In this document: piece by piece, positions 1 to 4,896 of the stretch
How the letters are laid out: each line of letters starts with the position of its first letter
How positions within the stretch are numbered: position 1 is the first letter of the stretch
DNA from: Alphaproteobacteria bacterium
GTDB taxonomy: Bacteria; Pseudomonadota; Alphaproteobacteria; UBA8366; JADFVY01
Direction: 5' to 3'
NCBI GenBank assembly: GCA_029881615.1
Contig: JAOUMF010000168.1
Coordinates: forward strand, 1-5,570
Length of the DNA: 5,570 nt
Notes under the pieces: model-generated
Database searches by the model: none
Told to the model about the DNA's origin: nothing
The model's input: the letters and a program-made list of their open reading frames with translations, nothing else
Made by a program: the position numbers and the translations under genes

Positions 1-639
1 CAGGAAGGCGCCGCGATGGTGATAAACAACGCCCTTCGGGTTGCCCGTGGTGCCCGATGTGTAGCACAGCGACAGCGCCTGCCATTCGTCGGCCGGCATG
101 GTGATGGGATGGGCCGGGTCGCCCTCCGCCAGAAATTCCTCGTAGTCCTTCTCGCCCAGCAACTCGCCGCCCTCGGCCAGCGGATCGTCATTGTCGATGA
201 CGACGATCTTGCGGCCCAGCTTCTCCAGCGCCGGCTTGATGACGCCCGAAAGCTCGCGGTCGGCGATCAGCACCTTCGATTCCGCATGGTCCAGGATGAA
301 GGCGATGGTATTGGCGTCGAGCCGCGTATTGATCGCGTTCAGCACCGCGCCGGCCATCGGCACGCCGTAATGCGCTTCCAGCAGCGTCGGACAGTTCGGC
401 GCCATCACCGAGACCGTGTCGCCCACCCCGACCCCACGCCGCGCCAGCGCACTGGCCAGCCGCCGGCAACGCGCGCCGAACTCGCGGTAGGTGTAGCTGC
501 GCTTACCGTGGATGACGGCGGGCTTGTCGGGGTAAACCGATTCCGACCATTCCAGAAAACTGAGCGGCGTCAGCGGCTGAAAGTTCGCCTCGCCGCGGTC
601 GAGGTTCTGTTCATAGATGTTGGCTCTTTTGTCGGCCAT
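1..639 (-). CDS. Acyl-CoA synthetase (AMP-binding, ANL superfamily), N-terminal part
   Basis: The gene runs off the left edge, leaving the first 213 residues of an enzyme that is normally about 540. Family members activate a carboxylic acid with ATP to an acyl-adenylate and transfer it to coenzyme A in the cytoplasm. The conserved adenylate-binding loop is clear at residues 193-203 (YTSGTTGNPKG), followed by VVYHHRGAFL. Upstream are the family segments LTPLSFLEWSESVYPDKPAVIHG (about 23-45), a YTYREFGARCRRLASAL helix (49-65) and HYGVPMAGAVLNAINTRLD (90-108). This wording resembles the PRK08162-type acyl-CoA synthetases common in alphaproteobacteria, so a short- or medium-chain or branched acid is plausible, but the specificity cannot be read here. 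The ATG at 637-639 is preceded by GGGAG (646-650) six bases away, which fixes the start. It is transcribed divergently from the SHOCT gene. No frameshift is seen in the visible part. Confidence 0.93.
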   Translation of the reverse strand, partial: MADKRANIYEQNLDRGEANFQPLTPLSFLEWSESVYPDKPAVIHGKRSYTYREFGARCRRLASALARRGVGVGDTVSVMAPNCPTLLEAHYGVPMAGAVLNAINTRLDANTIAFILDHAESKVLIADRELSGVIKPALEKLGRKIVVIDNDDPLAEGGELLGEKDYEEFLAEGDPAHPITMPADEWQALSLCYTSGTTGNPKGVVYHHRGAFL

Positions 640-754
640 TTCGTTCTCCCGGTTCGACGCTGTTCATATGACTGAATAGCGGCGGACGGGTGTGCCACGC
701 AAGCATGACAAGTCCTGATCCATCTCAATTGTGAGTCCGGAACCAAAAAAGCCC

Positions 755-785
755 TTTCATTCCAGCGACAGGAATCCCCTATATT
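755..785 (+). promoter_or_regulatory. Possible promoter for the SHOCT gene
   Basis: A TATATT box at 780-785 is the best -10 element in the gap. It sits inside CCTATATTAG (778-787), which fits the alphaproteobacterial heat-shock -10 pattern CYTATNTNNG as well as a housekeeping -10. The -35 side is weak. TTCATT at 756-761 gives an 18-bp spacer for sigma-70, and no CTTG lies at the spacing expected for an RpoH promoter. The box lies 46 bases before the ATG, which would give a leader of about 40 bases containing the strong ribosome binding site. The sigma factor cannot be decided from this. Confidence 0.3.
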
Positions 786-820
786 AGGATTGCAGAATGC
801 ACAGATATCGTCCCAACAAG

Positions 821-825
821 GGAGG
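821..825 (+). promoter_or_regulatory. Ribosome binding site deciding the SHOCT start
   Basis: GGAGG within AAGGGAGGC ends six bases before the ATG at 832. This makes that ATG the start in preference to the in-frame TTG at 790, which has no comparable signal. Confidence 0.85.
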
Positions 826-831
826 CAATCC

Positions 832-1119
832 ATGTGGCAAAACGCACCTGCTGGATATGAAGGCGGCTATGGGTGGATGCATGGCGATGGAGGCTGGATG
901 GGCATGGGTCTGCAGGGTCTGTTCTGGATACTGATCCTTATCGCCGTTGTCTGGGTAATCGTCTGGGCGTCACGAATGGCCGGCGGCCCCCAGCCCGGGA
1001 AAACCGGAGCGGAAGAACGTCCCAGCGCCATGGATATTCTCGACGAACGCTATGCCCGCGGGGAAATAGACCGCGAAGATTACATGGCCCGCAAGGCCGA
1101 CCTGGAAAGCCGTGAATAA
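832..1119 (+). CDS. Small membrane-anchored SHOCT-domain protein (95 aa)
   Basis: The protein has three parts. Residues 8-26 are rich in Gly, Trp, Met and Tyr (GYGWMHGDGGWMGMG at 12-26). One hydrophobic segment at about 27-46 (GLFWILILIAVVWVIVW) is followed by R48, so the C-terminus is predicted to be cytoplasmic. After a Pro/Gly linker, residues 65-92 (SAMDILDERYARGEIDREDYMARKADL) match the SHOCT motif, a short two-helix module often found at the C-termini of small bacterial membrane proteins. Its molecular role is poorly defined, and interaction or oligomerisation has been suggested. The Met/His/Trp-rich N-terminus would face the periplasm in this topology and could bind a metal, which is inference only. 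The start is the ATG with a strong ribosome binding site; an extension to the TTG at 790 would add 14 unremarkable residues. The gene stands alone, divergent from the synthetase, and its stop lies 25 bp from the stop of the convergent transporter. Confidence 0.88.
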   Translation: MWQNAPAGYEGGYGWMHGDGGWMGMGLQGLFWILILIAVVWVIVWASRMAGGPQPGKTGAEERPSAMDILDERYARGEIDREDYMARKADLESRE

Positions 1120-1144
1120 CGGCATTCGCGCCCGTTTCCGATAG

Positions 1145-2374
1145 CTACTCCGCCGCGCCCGCCGGAACCGGCGCCGTGCCGCTCAACCGCCGTCCCAACA
1201 TCACCTCGTTGCCGGGTTCGGGCGCGGTCGGCACGTTCATCGCCAGTAGCAGCGAGACCGCAGCCATCGCCGCCCCTGCCAGGAACACCGCCGCCGGCGA
1301 CACCAGCCACAACAGCCCGAAGGCGGCCGGGATCACGACGGCGGCGATGTGGTTGATGGTGAAGCCGACGCCGGCGGTGGCGGCTATGTCGGCGGGGTCG
1401 GCGATCTTCTGGAAATAGGTCTTGATGGCGATGGCCAGGGCGAAGAACAGATGGTCCACCACATAGAGCCCGGCCGCCGCCCAGGGGTCGGTGACGAAGG
1501 CGTACAGCGTGAACACAACGATCAGCCCGGCATATTCCAGAACCAGCGACTTGCGGTCGCCGATGCGGCCGACCCATTTGCCGATCCAGGGCGCCAGGAA
1601 GATGTTGATCACCGAGTTGGCGAGGAACAGCAGCGTGATCTCGCCCACCGTATAGCCGAACTTCTCGACCATCAGGAAGCCGGCGAAGACGATGAATATC
1701 TGCCGCCGCGCGCCCGACATGAAGATCAGCAGGTAATAGAGCCAGTAACGCCGGCGCAGCACCATATGGCGATGCTGGCGCACCTTTTCGGGATAGCTGG
1801 GCCAGGCGGTCCAGCAGACCACCGCAATGCCCGCGGCGATACCGCCGGCCATCAGATAAGCCCAGTGATAATCCAGTCCAGCGAGATCGAAGGCGATCCA
1901 GATCAGCCCGAAGGTGGCGATCGAGGCGAAAGAGCCGACCGCGATCTGGCGCCCGAAGAACGGCGCGGCGCGGTCCTTGTCGACCCACTGCAGCGATAGT
2001 GAAATCTGCACGGTTTCATAATAATGAAAACCCAGCGACATCAGCACGGTAGTGATGTAAAGGCCGATGACGGTCGGGAAATAGCCGGTCGCCGCCGTGC
2101 CCAGACCCAGCAGAATCAGCGACAGATAGGCGATCTTCTGCTCGCGCAGAATCAGCAGCAGGAACACCACCGCGAAGGCCAGAAAGCCCGGCACCTCGCG
2201 CAGGCTCTGCAATATCCCCATCTCCGCCCCGGTAAAGGCGGCGCGTTCGACGGCGAAATTGTTCAGCAAGGCCATCCAGGCCGAAAAGGCAATCGGCGAT
2301 GCCGCCGCCATCAGCAGCAGCAAAATCTCGGGCCGGCGCCAGCCGCCGCGCAACAGGGTAGGTTCGTTCGTCAT
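1145..2374 (-). CDS. Major facilitator superfamily transporter (409 aa, 12 TM)
   Basis: This is an inner-membrane secondary transporter. Length and hydropathy fit 12 membrane helices in two halves, with a basic cytoplasmic loop near the middle (about 195-210, including RQHRHMVLRRRY). The first helix is about 17-39. The loop near 264-275 (IGKWVGRIGDRKSLV) is the second-half copy of the MFS motif A (G-x-x-x-D-R-x-x-R type). TYFQKIADPADIAATAGVGFTINHIAAVV (319-347) is distinctive of one MFS subgroup, but I cannot assign a substrate. The ATG at 2374 has no Shine-Dalgarno. An in-frame TTG at 2383 would add three residues but falls inside the likely -10 box, so I prefer the ATG. It lies 52 bp downstream of the antitoxin gene on the same strand, so read-through from the toxin-antitoxin promoter is possible. 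The C-terminal tail after about 381 is Pro/Gly/Ala-rich and probably disordered. Confidence 0.9.
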   Translation of the reverse strand: MTNEPTLLRGGWRRPEILLLLMAAASPIAFSAWMALLNNFAVERAAFTGAEMGILQSLREVPGFLAFAVVFLLLILREQKIAYLSLILLGLGTAATGYFPTVIGLYITTVLMSLGFHYYETVQISLSLQWVDKDRAAPFFGRQIAVGSFASIATFGLIWIAFDLAGLDYHWAYLMAGGIAAGIAVVCWTAWPSYPEKVRQHRHMVLRRRYWLYYLLIFMSGARRQIFIVFAGFLMVEKFGYTVGEITLLFLANSVINIFLAPWIGKWVGRIGDRKSLVLEYAGLIVVFTLYAFVTDPWAAAGLYVVDHLFFALAIAIKTYFQKIADPADIAATAGVGFTINHIAAVVIPAAFGLLWLVSPAAVFLAGAAMAAVSLLLAMNVPTAPEPGNEVMLGRRLSGTAPVPAGAAE

Positions 2375-2381
2375 GGAGCGC

Positions 2382-2387
2382 AATATA
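2382..2387 (-). promoter_or_regulatory. Possible -10 box for a leaderless MFS transcript
   Basis: On the minus strand TATATT is followed by seven bases (GCGCTCC) and then the ATG of the transporter gene, so transcription would start at or beside the A of the start codon. There is no Shine-Dalgarno between them. No recognisable -35 hexamer lies 16-18 bp upstream (the sequence there is around GGAGCC), which lowers confidence. Confidence 0.35.
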
Positions 2388-2426
2388 GACTGACAAATGA
2401 TCGGGCTCCACCCCGACGCATCCGTC

Positions 2427-2723
2427 TCACCCGGCCAGGGCGCGCTTCACCGCCTCGGGTTCCTTGTCGATGACCTGCAACAGCACCCGGGCGGGGCCGT
2501 CAGGTCGGCGGCGGCCTTGTTCCCAGTTGCGCACGGTGGCCGCGCTGACCCCGAATCGCCGGGCGAAAACATCCTGCGACATACCCAGCTTCTTGCGCAC
2601 GGCGCGCACGTCAACCACGGGAACCATAACGGTATGGACCCGCCCCCGCGACTTGTCGCCTTCCATATAGGCGATCGCGTCCTCAAGGCCTTCCTTGAGT
2701 CTTTCAAAGGTTTCCTTGCTCAT
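2427..2723 (-). CDS. Antitoxin of a HigB2/HigA2-type module, Xre/Cro HTH (98 aa)
   Basis: This is a DNA-binding antitoxin expected to bind and neutralise the toxin encoded just upstream and to repress their shared promoter. Residues 1-35 form an N-terminal arm (MSKETFERLKEGLEDAIAYMEGDK) of the kind that wraps the toxin in this family. Residues about 38-88 are a Cro/C1-type helix-turn-helix: VRAVRKKLGMSQDVFARRFGVSAATVRNWEQGRRRPDGPA spans 39-78, with the recognition helix at about 59-68. The length is normal for HigA2/NadS-like antitoxins. Its ATG overlaps the toxin stop in ATGA (2720-2723), so translation is probably coupled. Toxin before antitoxin is the order typical of hig modules and opposite to most relBE or mazEF operons. 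The predicted binding target is the inverted repeat at 3074-3126, which is inference. It could alternatively be annotated simply as an Xre-family regulator, but the partner makes the antitoxin call strong. Confidence 0.9.
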   Translation of the reverse strand: MSKETFERLKEGLEDAIAYMEGDKSRGRVHTVMVPVVDVRAVRKKLGMSQDVFARRFGVSAATVRNWEQGRRRPDGPARVLLQVIDKEPEAVKRALAG

Positions 2724-3067
2724 CGCTTTTCTCCGTATCTCGCCAGCACCCGGGTCAGTTCCGCCATTGCGTTTCGTTCCGCTTTGGTCAAATTCGATTT
2801 TTCATTTTTGGCGAAAACGTCCAACAGGAAAACCGGGATGGATTCGTTATGAAAATAATAAACAACCCTGCCTCCGCCCCTCTTCCCGCGTCCATCCAAG
2901 GCAATCCGCAACTTGCGAACGCCGCCGGTTCCCTGCATAATTTCACCACAGGCTGGGTCGCGGGCAATCAGTTCCGAACAGGCAGTTCTTTCCTCTTCCG
3001 TCAGCAGTCGCTCGGCGCGCCTCAGGTAGGCGTTAGTTTCGACAATCGTGACCGGCGCCTTTTCCAT
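2720..3067 (-). CDS. RelE/HigB2-family toxin (115 aa)
   Basis: This is predicted to be a ribosome-dependent mRNA interferase that cuts mRNA in the A site and is held inactive by the downstream antitoxin. The hallmarks of the HigB2-like branch of the RelE/ParE superfamily are all present: DPACGEIMQGTGGVRKLRIA (37-56), GRGKRGGGRVVYYF (59-72) and FLLDVFAKNEKSNLT (80-94). R51, K52, R54, R63, R67 and K87 are the basic residues most likely to make up the active face, judged from family position and not tested. The length is normal and no lesion is visible, so the toxin looks intact. The ATG at 3067 has no Shine-Dalgarno and lies six bases beyond a -10 box, which points to a leaderless message. Translation of the antitoxin would follow by coupling through the 4-base overlap. 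Confidence 0.9.
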   Translation of the reverse strand: MEKAPVTIVETNAYLRRAERLLTEEERTACSELIARDPACGEIMQGTGGVRKLRIALDGRGKRGGGRVVYYFHNESIPVFLLDVFAKNEKSNLTKAERNAMAELTRVLARYGEKR

Positions 3068-3072
3068 ACCGG

Positions 3073-3101
3073 CATATACGTCAATGGCGCATTTTTTTCA
3101 A
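3073..3101 (-). promoter_or_regulatory. Promoter of the toxin-antitoxin operon
   Basis: On the minus strand, TTGAAA (3096-3101, 5 of 6 to the sigma-70 -35 consensus) is separated by exactly 17 bp from TATATG (3073-3078, 4 of 6 to the -10). Five bases then lead to the A of the toxin ATG at 3067, so the predicted start point is at or next to the initiation codon. The -35 is in the centre of the inverted repeat and the -10 at the outer end of its toxin-proximal arm. A protein bound to either arm would therefore block RNA polymerase. Confidence 0.6.
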
Positions 3102-3126
3102 GGGAAAATACGCCATTGACGCATAT
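3074..3126. repeat. 53-bp inverted repeat, probable autoregulatory operator
   Basis: The left arm is 3074-3095 and the right arm 3105-3126, 22 bases each around a 9-base centre (3096-3104). Twenty of 22 positions pair; the mismatches are 3078/3122 and 3090/3110. In minus-strand RNA both mismatches become G-U wobbles, so a full 22-bp hairpin could form in EamA read-through RNA. Each arm carries the core CGTCAATGGCG. The repeat occupies almost all of the gap between the EamA stop (3132) and the toxin start (3067) and contains the toxin promoter. No T-run follows it in either direction, so it is a poor intrinsic terminator. Binding by the antitoxin is the simplest reading. A secondary role in blocking or processing EamA read-through is possible. 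Confidence 0.8.
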
Positions 3127-3131
3127 CGCCC

Positions 3132-4046
3132 CTAACGCCGCCGCGACAGCGCCAGAATCATGCCGCAGGTAGCCAGACCCATGCCGATCCATTCCAGCAG
3201 GGCCGGCATCTCGCCCAGCATGGGGATCGCCATCAGGATGACCAGCGCCGGGATGAAGGCGGAAAACAGCGAGGACAGGCTGGAGCCGATCAGCGCAATG
3301 GCGCGGGAATAGACGATTATCGCGACAATGCCAGTGGCGACGCCCTGATAGAACCCCTGCCAGATAATCTCGCCCCAAGGCGCGGACGGGATATGGCTGC
3401 CAAAAAACAGCAGCCAGAAAGGCAGGTAGACCGCCCCCAGCACGTTGAGCACCGCCGCCCCACGCAACGGATGGACGTCCCAGCGCCGGCACAGCACGGT
3501 ATAGCCGCCCCACAGGATGGCGGCGGACAGGAAGAACAGATCGCCCAGCCAGGCATCGGCCATCGCGATGTCGGTCATCAGGCTCTGCCAGCCCAGCGTC
3601 AGGACGCCGGCGATCACCACGGCGATGCCGGCGAGTTCGCGCCCGCCCGGCCGCAGCCCCAGCAGACTTATACCCAGCAATACCGCGAACACCGGCGTCA
3701 AACCGTTGACGATCGCCCCGCTATGCGAGGCCGGCGCGTAGGCCAGCCCGGCCATCAACCCCATCAGGAACACCGGCCCGCCGGTCAGGGTAAGGATAAT
3801 GCCGCGCCGCCAACCGATTCCCGCCATGGGCCCATGCCCGCGGCCATGCCACAGCACTGGCGCCAGCAGCACACCGGCGACGATGAAACGCAGAGCCACC
3901 AGGTCCGCCGCCGGCAGGTTGCCGCGCACCGCGATGGCCGAGATGGGCACCTGCGCCGCCCACAGCAAAGCCGCAATCATGCCGAAAACCACGCCAGCTT
4001 GCAGCCTTGCCCCGGCGGGCGATATTGCGCTCGCCTTTACGCTCAT
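3132..4046 (-). CDS. EamA/DMT-superfamily transporter (304 aa, 10 TM)
   Basis: This is an inner-membrane drug/metabolite transporter of the EamA (RhaT/YdcZ-like) family. Members move small metabolites such as amino acids, often outward, but the substrate cannot be read here. Two homologous five-helix halves are evident. The first has helices near 17-35, 47-67, 83-103, 110-130 and 137-153, with LRFIVAGVLLAPVLW (52-66) and the conserved SHSGAIVNGLTPVFAVLLG (107-125) before helix 4. The second half starts at about 165 (LGDLFFLSAAILWGGYTVLCRRW) and has the matching ALIGSSLSSLFSAFIPALVILMA (251-273), ending in a basic tail SRRR. The length is typical. The ATG at 4046 is chosen because AAGGTGG (4055-4061) lies eight bases upstream; an in-frame TTG at 4106 lacks such a site and would add 20 polar residues. 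Its stop is five bases from the operator of the toxin-antitoxin pair on the same strand, with no terminator between. Confidence 0.92.
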   Translation of the reverse strand: MSVKASAISPAGARLQAGVVFGMIAALLWAAQVPISAIAVRGNLPAADLVALRFIVAGVLLAPVLWHGRGHGPMAGIGWRRGIILTLTGGPVFLMGLMAGLAYAPASHSGAIVNGLTPVFAVLLGISLLGLRPGGRELAGIAVVIAGVLTLGWQSLMTDIAMADAWLGDLFFLSAAILWGGYTVLCRRWDVHPLRGAAVLNVLGAVYLPFWLLFFGSHIPSAPWGEIIWQGFYQGVATGIVAIIVYSRAIALIGSSLSSLFSAFIPALVILMAIPMLGEMPALLEWIGMGLATCGMILALSRRR

Positions 4047-4054
4047 TCCCTTTT

Positions 4055-4061
4055 CCACCTT
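4055..4061 (-). promoter_or_regulatory. Ribosome binding site deciding the EamA start
   Basis: AAGGTGG on the minus strand lies eight bases before the ATG at 4046, supporting the 304-residue form over a longer one starting at a TTG at 4106. Confidence 0.7.
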
Positions 4062-4308
4062 CCGGTCATCCAGCGGCAGAATGAACCGGGCGACAGCGGG
4101 TGGCAAGCCGTGTCGCTCGTTCGGCGGCGGACACCTGGTCAGCTCAGTCGGCGACCTGTTTCCGGACTGAAGAAATGCAAATTCACTGACGCCGCCGTCG
4201 GATCAATCCACGCGCCACTTACCCGCGCCACCAAAACCTCCCTGAAATGACATATTTCCCCACTTCATGGCCGGTTTTATGCCGGCTTTCCCTGCAAGTC
4301 TGGTTGCA

Positions 4309-4338
4309 TGGCCAACAGGGCAATGCCCGTTCTGGCCA
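4309..4338 (+). repeat. Imperfect hairpin in the predicted leader of the CBS gene
   Basis: TGGCCA (4309-4314) pairs with TGGCCA (4333-4338), and inside it GGGC pairs with GCCC across an AAT loop, with small bulges between. It ends about 20 bases before the GGAGG of the CBS gene, so it would lie in the 5' leader. There is no T-run and no anti-sequestering partner that I can see, so a regulatory role is only a possibility. Confidence 0.35.
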
Positions 4339-4357
4339 TCTTTGGAACCAAACGAAC

Positions 4358-4362
4358 GGAGG
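4358..4362 (+). promoter_or_regulatory. Ribosome binding site deciding the CBS gene start
   Basis: GGAGG lies five bases before the ATG at 4368. It selects this start over the in-frame ATG at 4308, which has no such site and lies at the edge of the leader hairpin. Confidence 0.8.
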
Positions 4363-4367
4363 ATCCC

Positions 4368-4808
4368 ATGACCGTGGAAGGTATCCTGAAAAGAAAGGAC
4401 CGGGGCGTTATCACCATCGAGGGCGATACGCCGGTCGGCGCGGCGATCTGCATAATGCGGCACCGCCATGTCGGCGCGCTGGTGGTCAGCCATAACGGAT
4501 ACGATGTCGAGGGACTGATCTGCGAACGCGACCTGATCCGCGCCCTTAAATCCCACGGCATCAATCGATTGATGCCAATGACGGTCGCCGACATCATGTG
4601 CCGCGAGGTGGCGTCCTGCCGACCCGACGAAGACCTGCGCCGCGTCATGACGCGCATGTCGGCGCGGCGCGCCCATCACATGCCGGTGGTCAACGACAAC
4701 GGACTGTGCGGCATCGTCAGCATGGCCGAGATCGTCGACCGTCGTCTGGTCAAGGCTGAAAAAGACGCCGCCAGCTTGTGCGGATCAATATCCGTGCCTG
4801 GCAAATGA
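4368..4808 (+). CDS. Two-CBS-domain protein (146 aa)
   Basis: This is a soluble stand-alone Bateman module. CBS pairs of this size typically bind adenosine nucleotides such as AMP, ATP or NAD-type ligands and act as energy sensors on a partner, but no partner is encoded nearby. The first CBS domain is about residues 12-62 (GVITIEGDTPVGAAICIMRHRHVGALVV, then VEGLICERDLIRAL), and the second is about 73-128 (VADIMCREVASCRPDEDLRRVMTRMSARRAHHMPVVNDNGLCGIVSMAEIVDRRL). The G-[IL]-x-[ST/CE]-x-[RA]-[DE]-[LI] ends of both domains are intact (GLICERDLI at 49-57 and GIVSMAEIV at 115-123). D55, in the first domain, is the acidic position that often contacts ribose in this family. A short, probably disordered tail follows. 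The gene is monocistronic on the plus strand, divergent from EamA, and 88 bp upstream of the 61-residue ORF. Confidence 0.9.
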   Translation: MTVEGILKRKDRGVITIEGDTPVGAAICIMRHRHVGALVVSHNGYDVEGLICERDLIRALKSHGINRLMPMTVADIMCREVASCRPDEDLRRVMTRMSARRAHHMPVVNDNGLCGIVSMAEIVDRRLVKAEKDAASLCGSISVPGK

Positions 4809-4822
4809 TGGATTATCGGCCC

Positions 4823-4857
4823 TTAACCAATTAGTGGGGATTAGTCGATAGTATACA
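4823..4857 (+). promoter_or_regulatory. AT-rich possible promoter with a 10-bp-spaced direct repeat
   Basis: This is the most AT-rich patch between the CBS gene and the small ORF. Possible elements are TTAACC (4823-4828) with GATAGT (4847-4852) at 18 bp, or TATACA (4852-4857) as an alternative -10. The word ATTAGT occurs at 4830-4835 and again at 4840-4845, one helical turn apart, in the spacer. The arrangement suggests a regulated promoter for the 61-residue ORF, but each hexamer matches the consensus only partly. Confidence 0.3.
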
Positions 4858-4896
4858 TGGATAAAGACAGAATTGATTGTAACCAGGTTAGCCCAT

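Larger units (their letters stand above)
640..831. other. Divergent intergenic region between acyl-CoA synthetase and SHOCT gene
   Basis: This 192-bp gap must carry the starts of two divergent transcripts. It is visibly richer in A+T than the flanking genes, for example the A-run at 744-750 and the box at 780-785. On the plus strand a TATATT box lies about 47 bases before the SHOCT ATG. On the minus strand I could not find a convincing -35/-10 pair for the synthetase gene. TTGTCA and TTGAGA words exist but have no good -10 partner at 16-18 bp. An open frame crosses the gap on the minus strand, but it has no start signal and runs into the promoter region, so I treat it as chance. Confidence 0.6.
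4047..4367. other. Gene-free divergent region between EamA and CBS genes
   Basis: This 321-bp stretch holds the leaders of two divergent genes. Long open frames cross it on the plus strand, but they are antisense to EamA or lack start signals, and their translations (rich in Arg, Gln, Pro) look non-coding. I find no clear -35/-10 pair in either direction. The weak candidates are TTGCCA...CATTCT upstream of EamA on the minus strand and CATATT at about 4249-4254 on the plus strand. It contains two small plus-strand hairpins: GCCGG/CCGGC at 4270-4286 followed by TTT, and a bulged TGGCCA hairpin at 4309-4338 just before the CBS ribosome binding site. Confidence 0.6.

Noticed and set aside
16..675. 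219-codon plus-strand open frame opposite the acyl-CoA synthetase
   Set aside because: It is antisense to an unmistakable AMP-binding enzyme; the Arg/Gln/Val-rich translation is typical of a GC-rich shadow frame.
739..764. GGAAC as the -35 of an EcfG general-stress promoter for the SHOCT gene
   Set aside because: No CGTT-like -10 follows at 16-17 bp.
570..833. 87-codon minus-strand open frame across the synthetase-SHOCT gap
   Set aside because: It starts within the SHOCT leader, overlaps the synthetase start in another frame, has no ribosome binding site, and its Cys/Arg/Trp-rich translation resembles no family.
1118..1136. AACGG/CCGTT hairpin at the end of the SHOCT gene as an intrinsic terminator
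   Set aside because: It has only five base pairs with a nine-base loop, overlaps the stop codon, and is not followed by a T-run.
3074..3126. The large inverted repeat read as an intrinsic terminator for EamA
   Set aside because: The stem is long, but no U-rich tract follows it on either strand, and the toxin start codon comes immediately after. An operator fits better.
3074..3126. The inverted repeat read as the terminal repeat of a small mobile element such as a MITE
   Set aside because: There is only a 9-base centre, no flanking target-site duplication that I can see, no second copy in the window, and the promoter within it gives a simpler explanation.
3393..4250. 285-codon plus-strand open frame opposite EamA
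   Set aside because: It has no start signal, its composition is dominated by Gln, Arg, His and Pro, and it lies wholly or mostly antisense to a clear 10-TM transporter.
4270..4289. GCCGG/CCGGC hairpin followed by TTT as a terminator upstream of the CBS gene
   Set aside because: No plus-strand gene lies upstream to be terminated, the stem is five pairs, and the T-run is only three bases.
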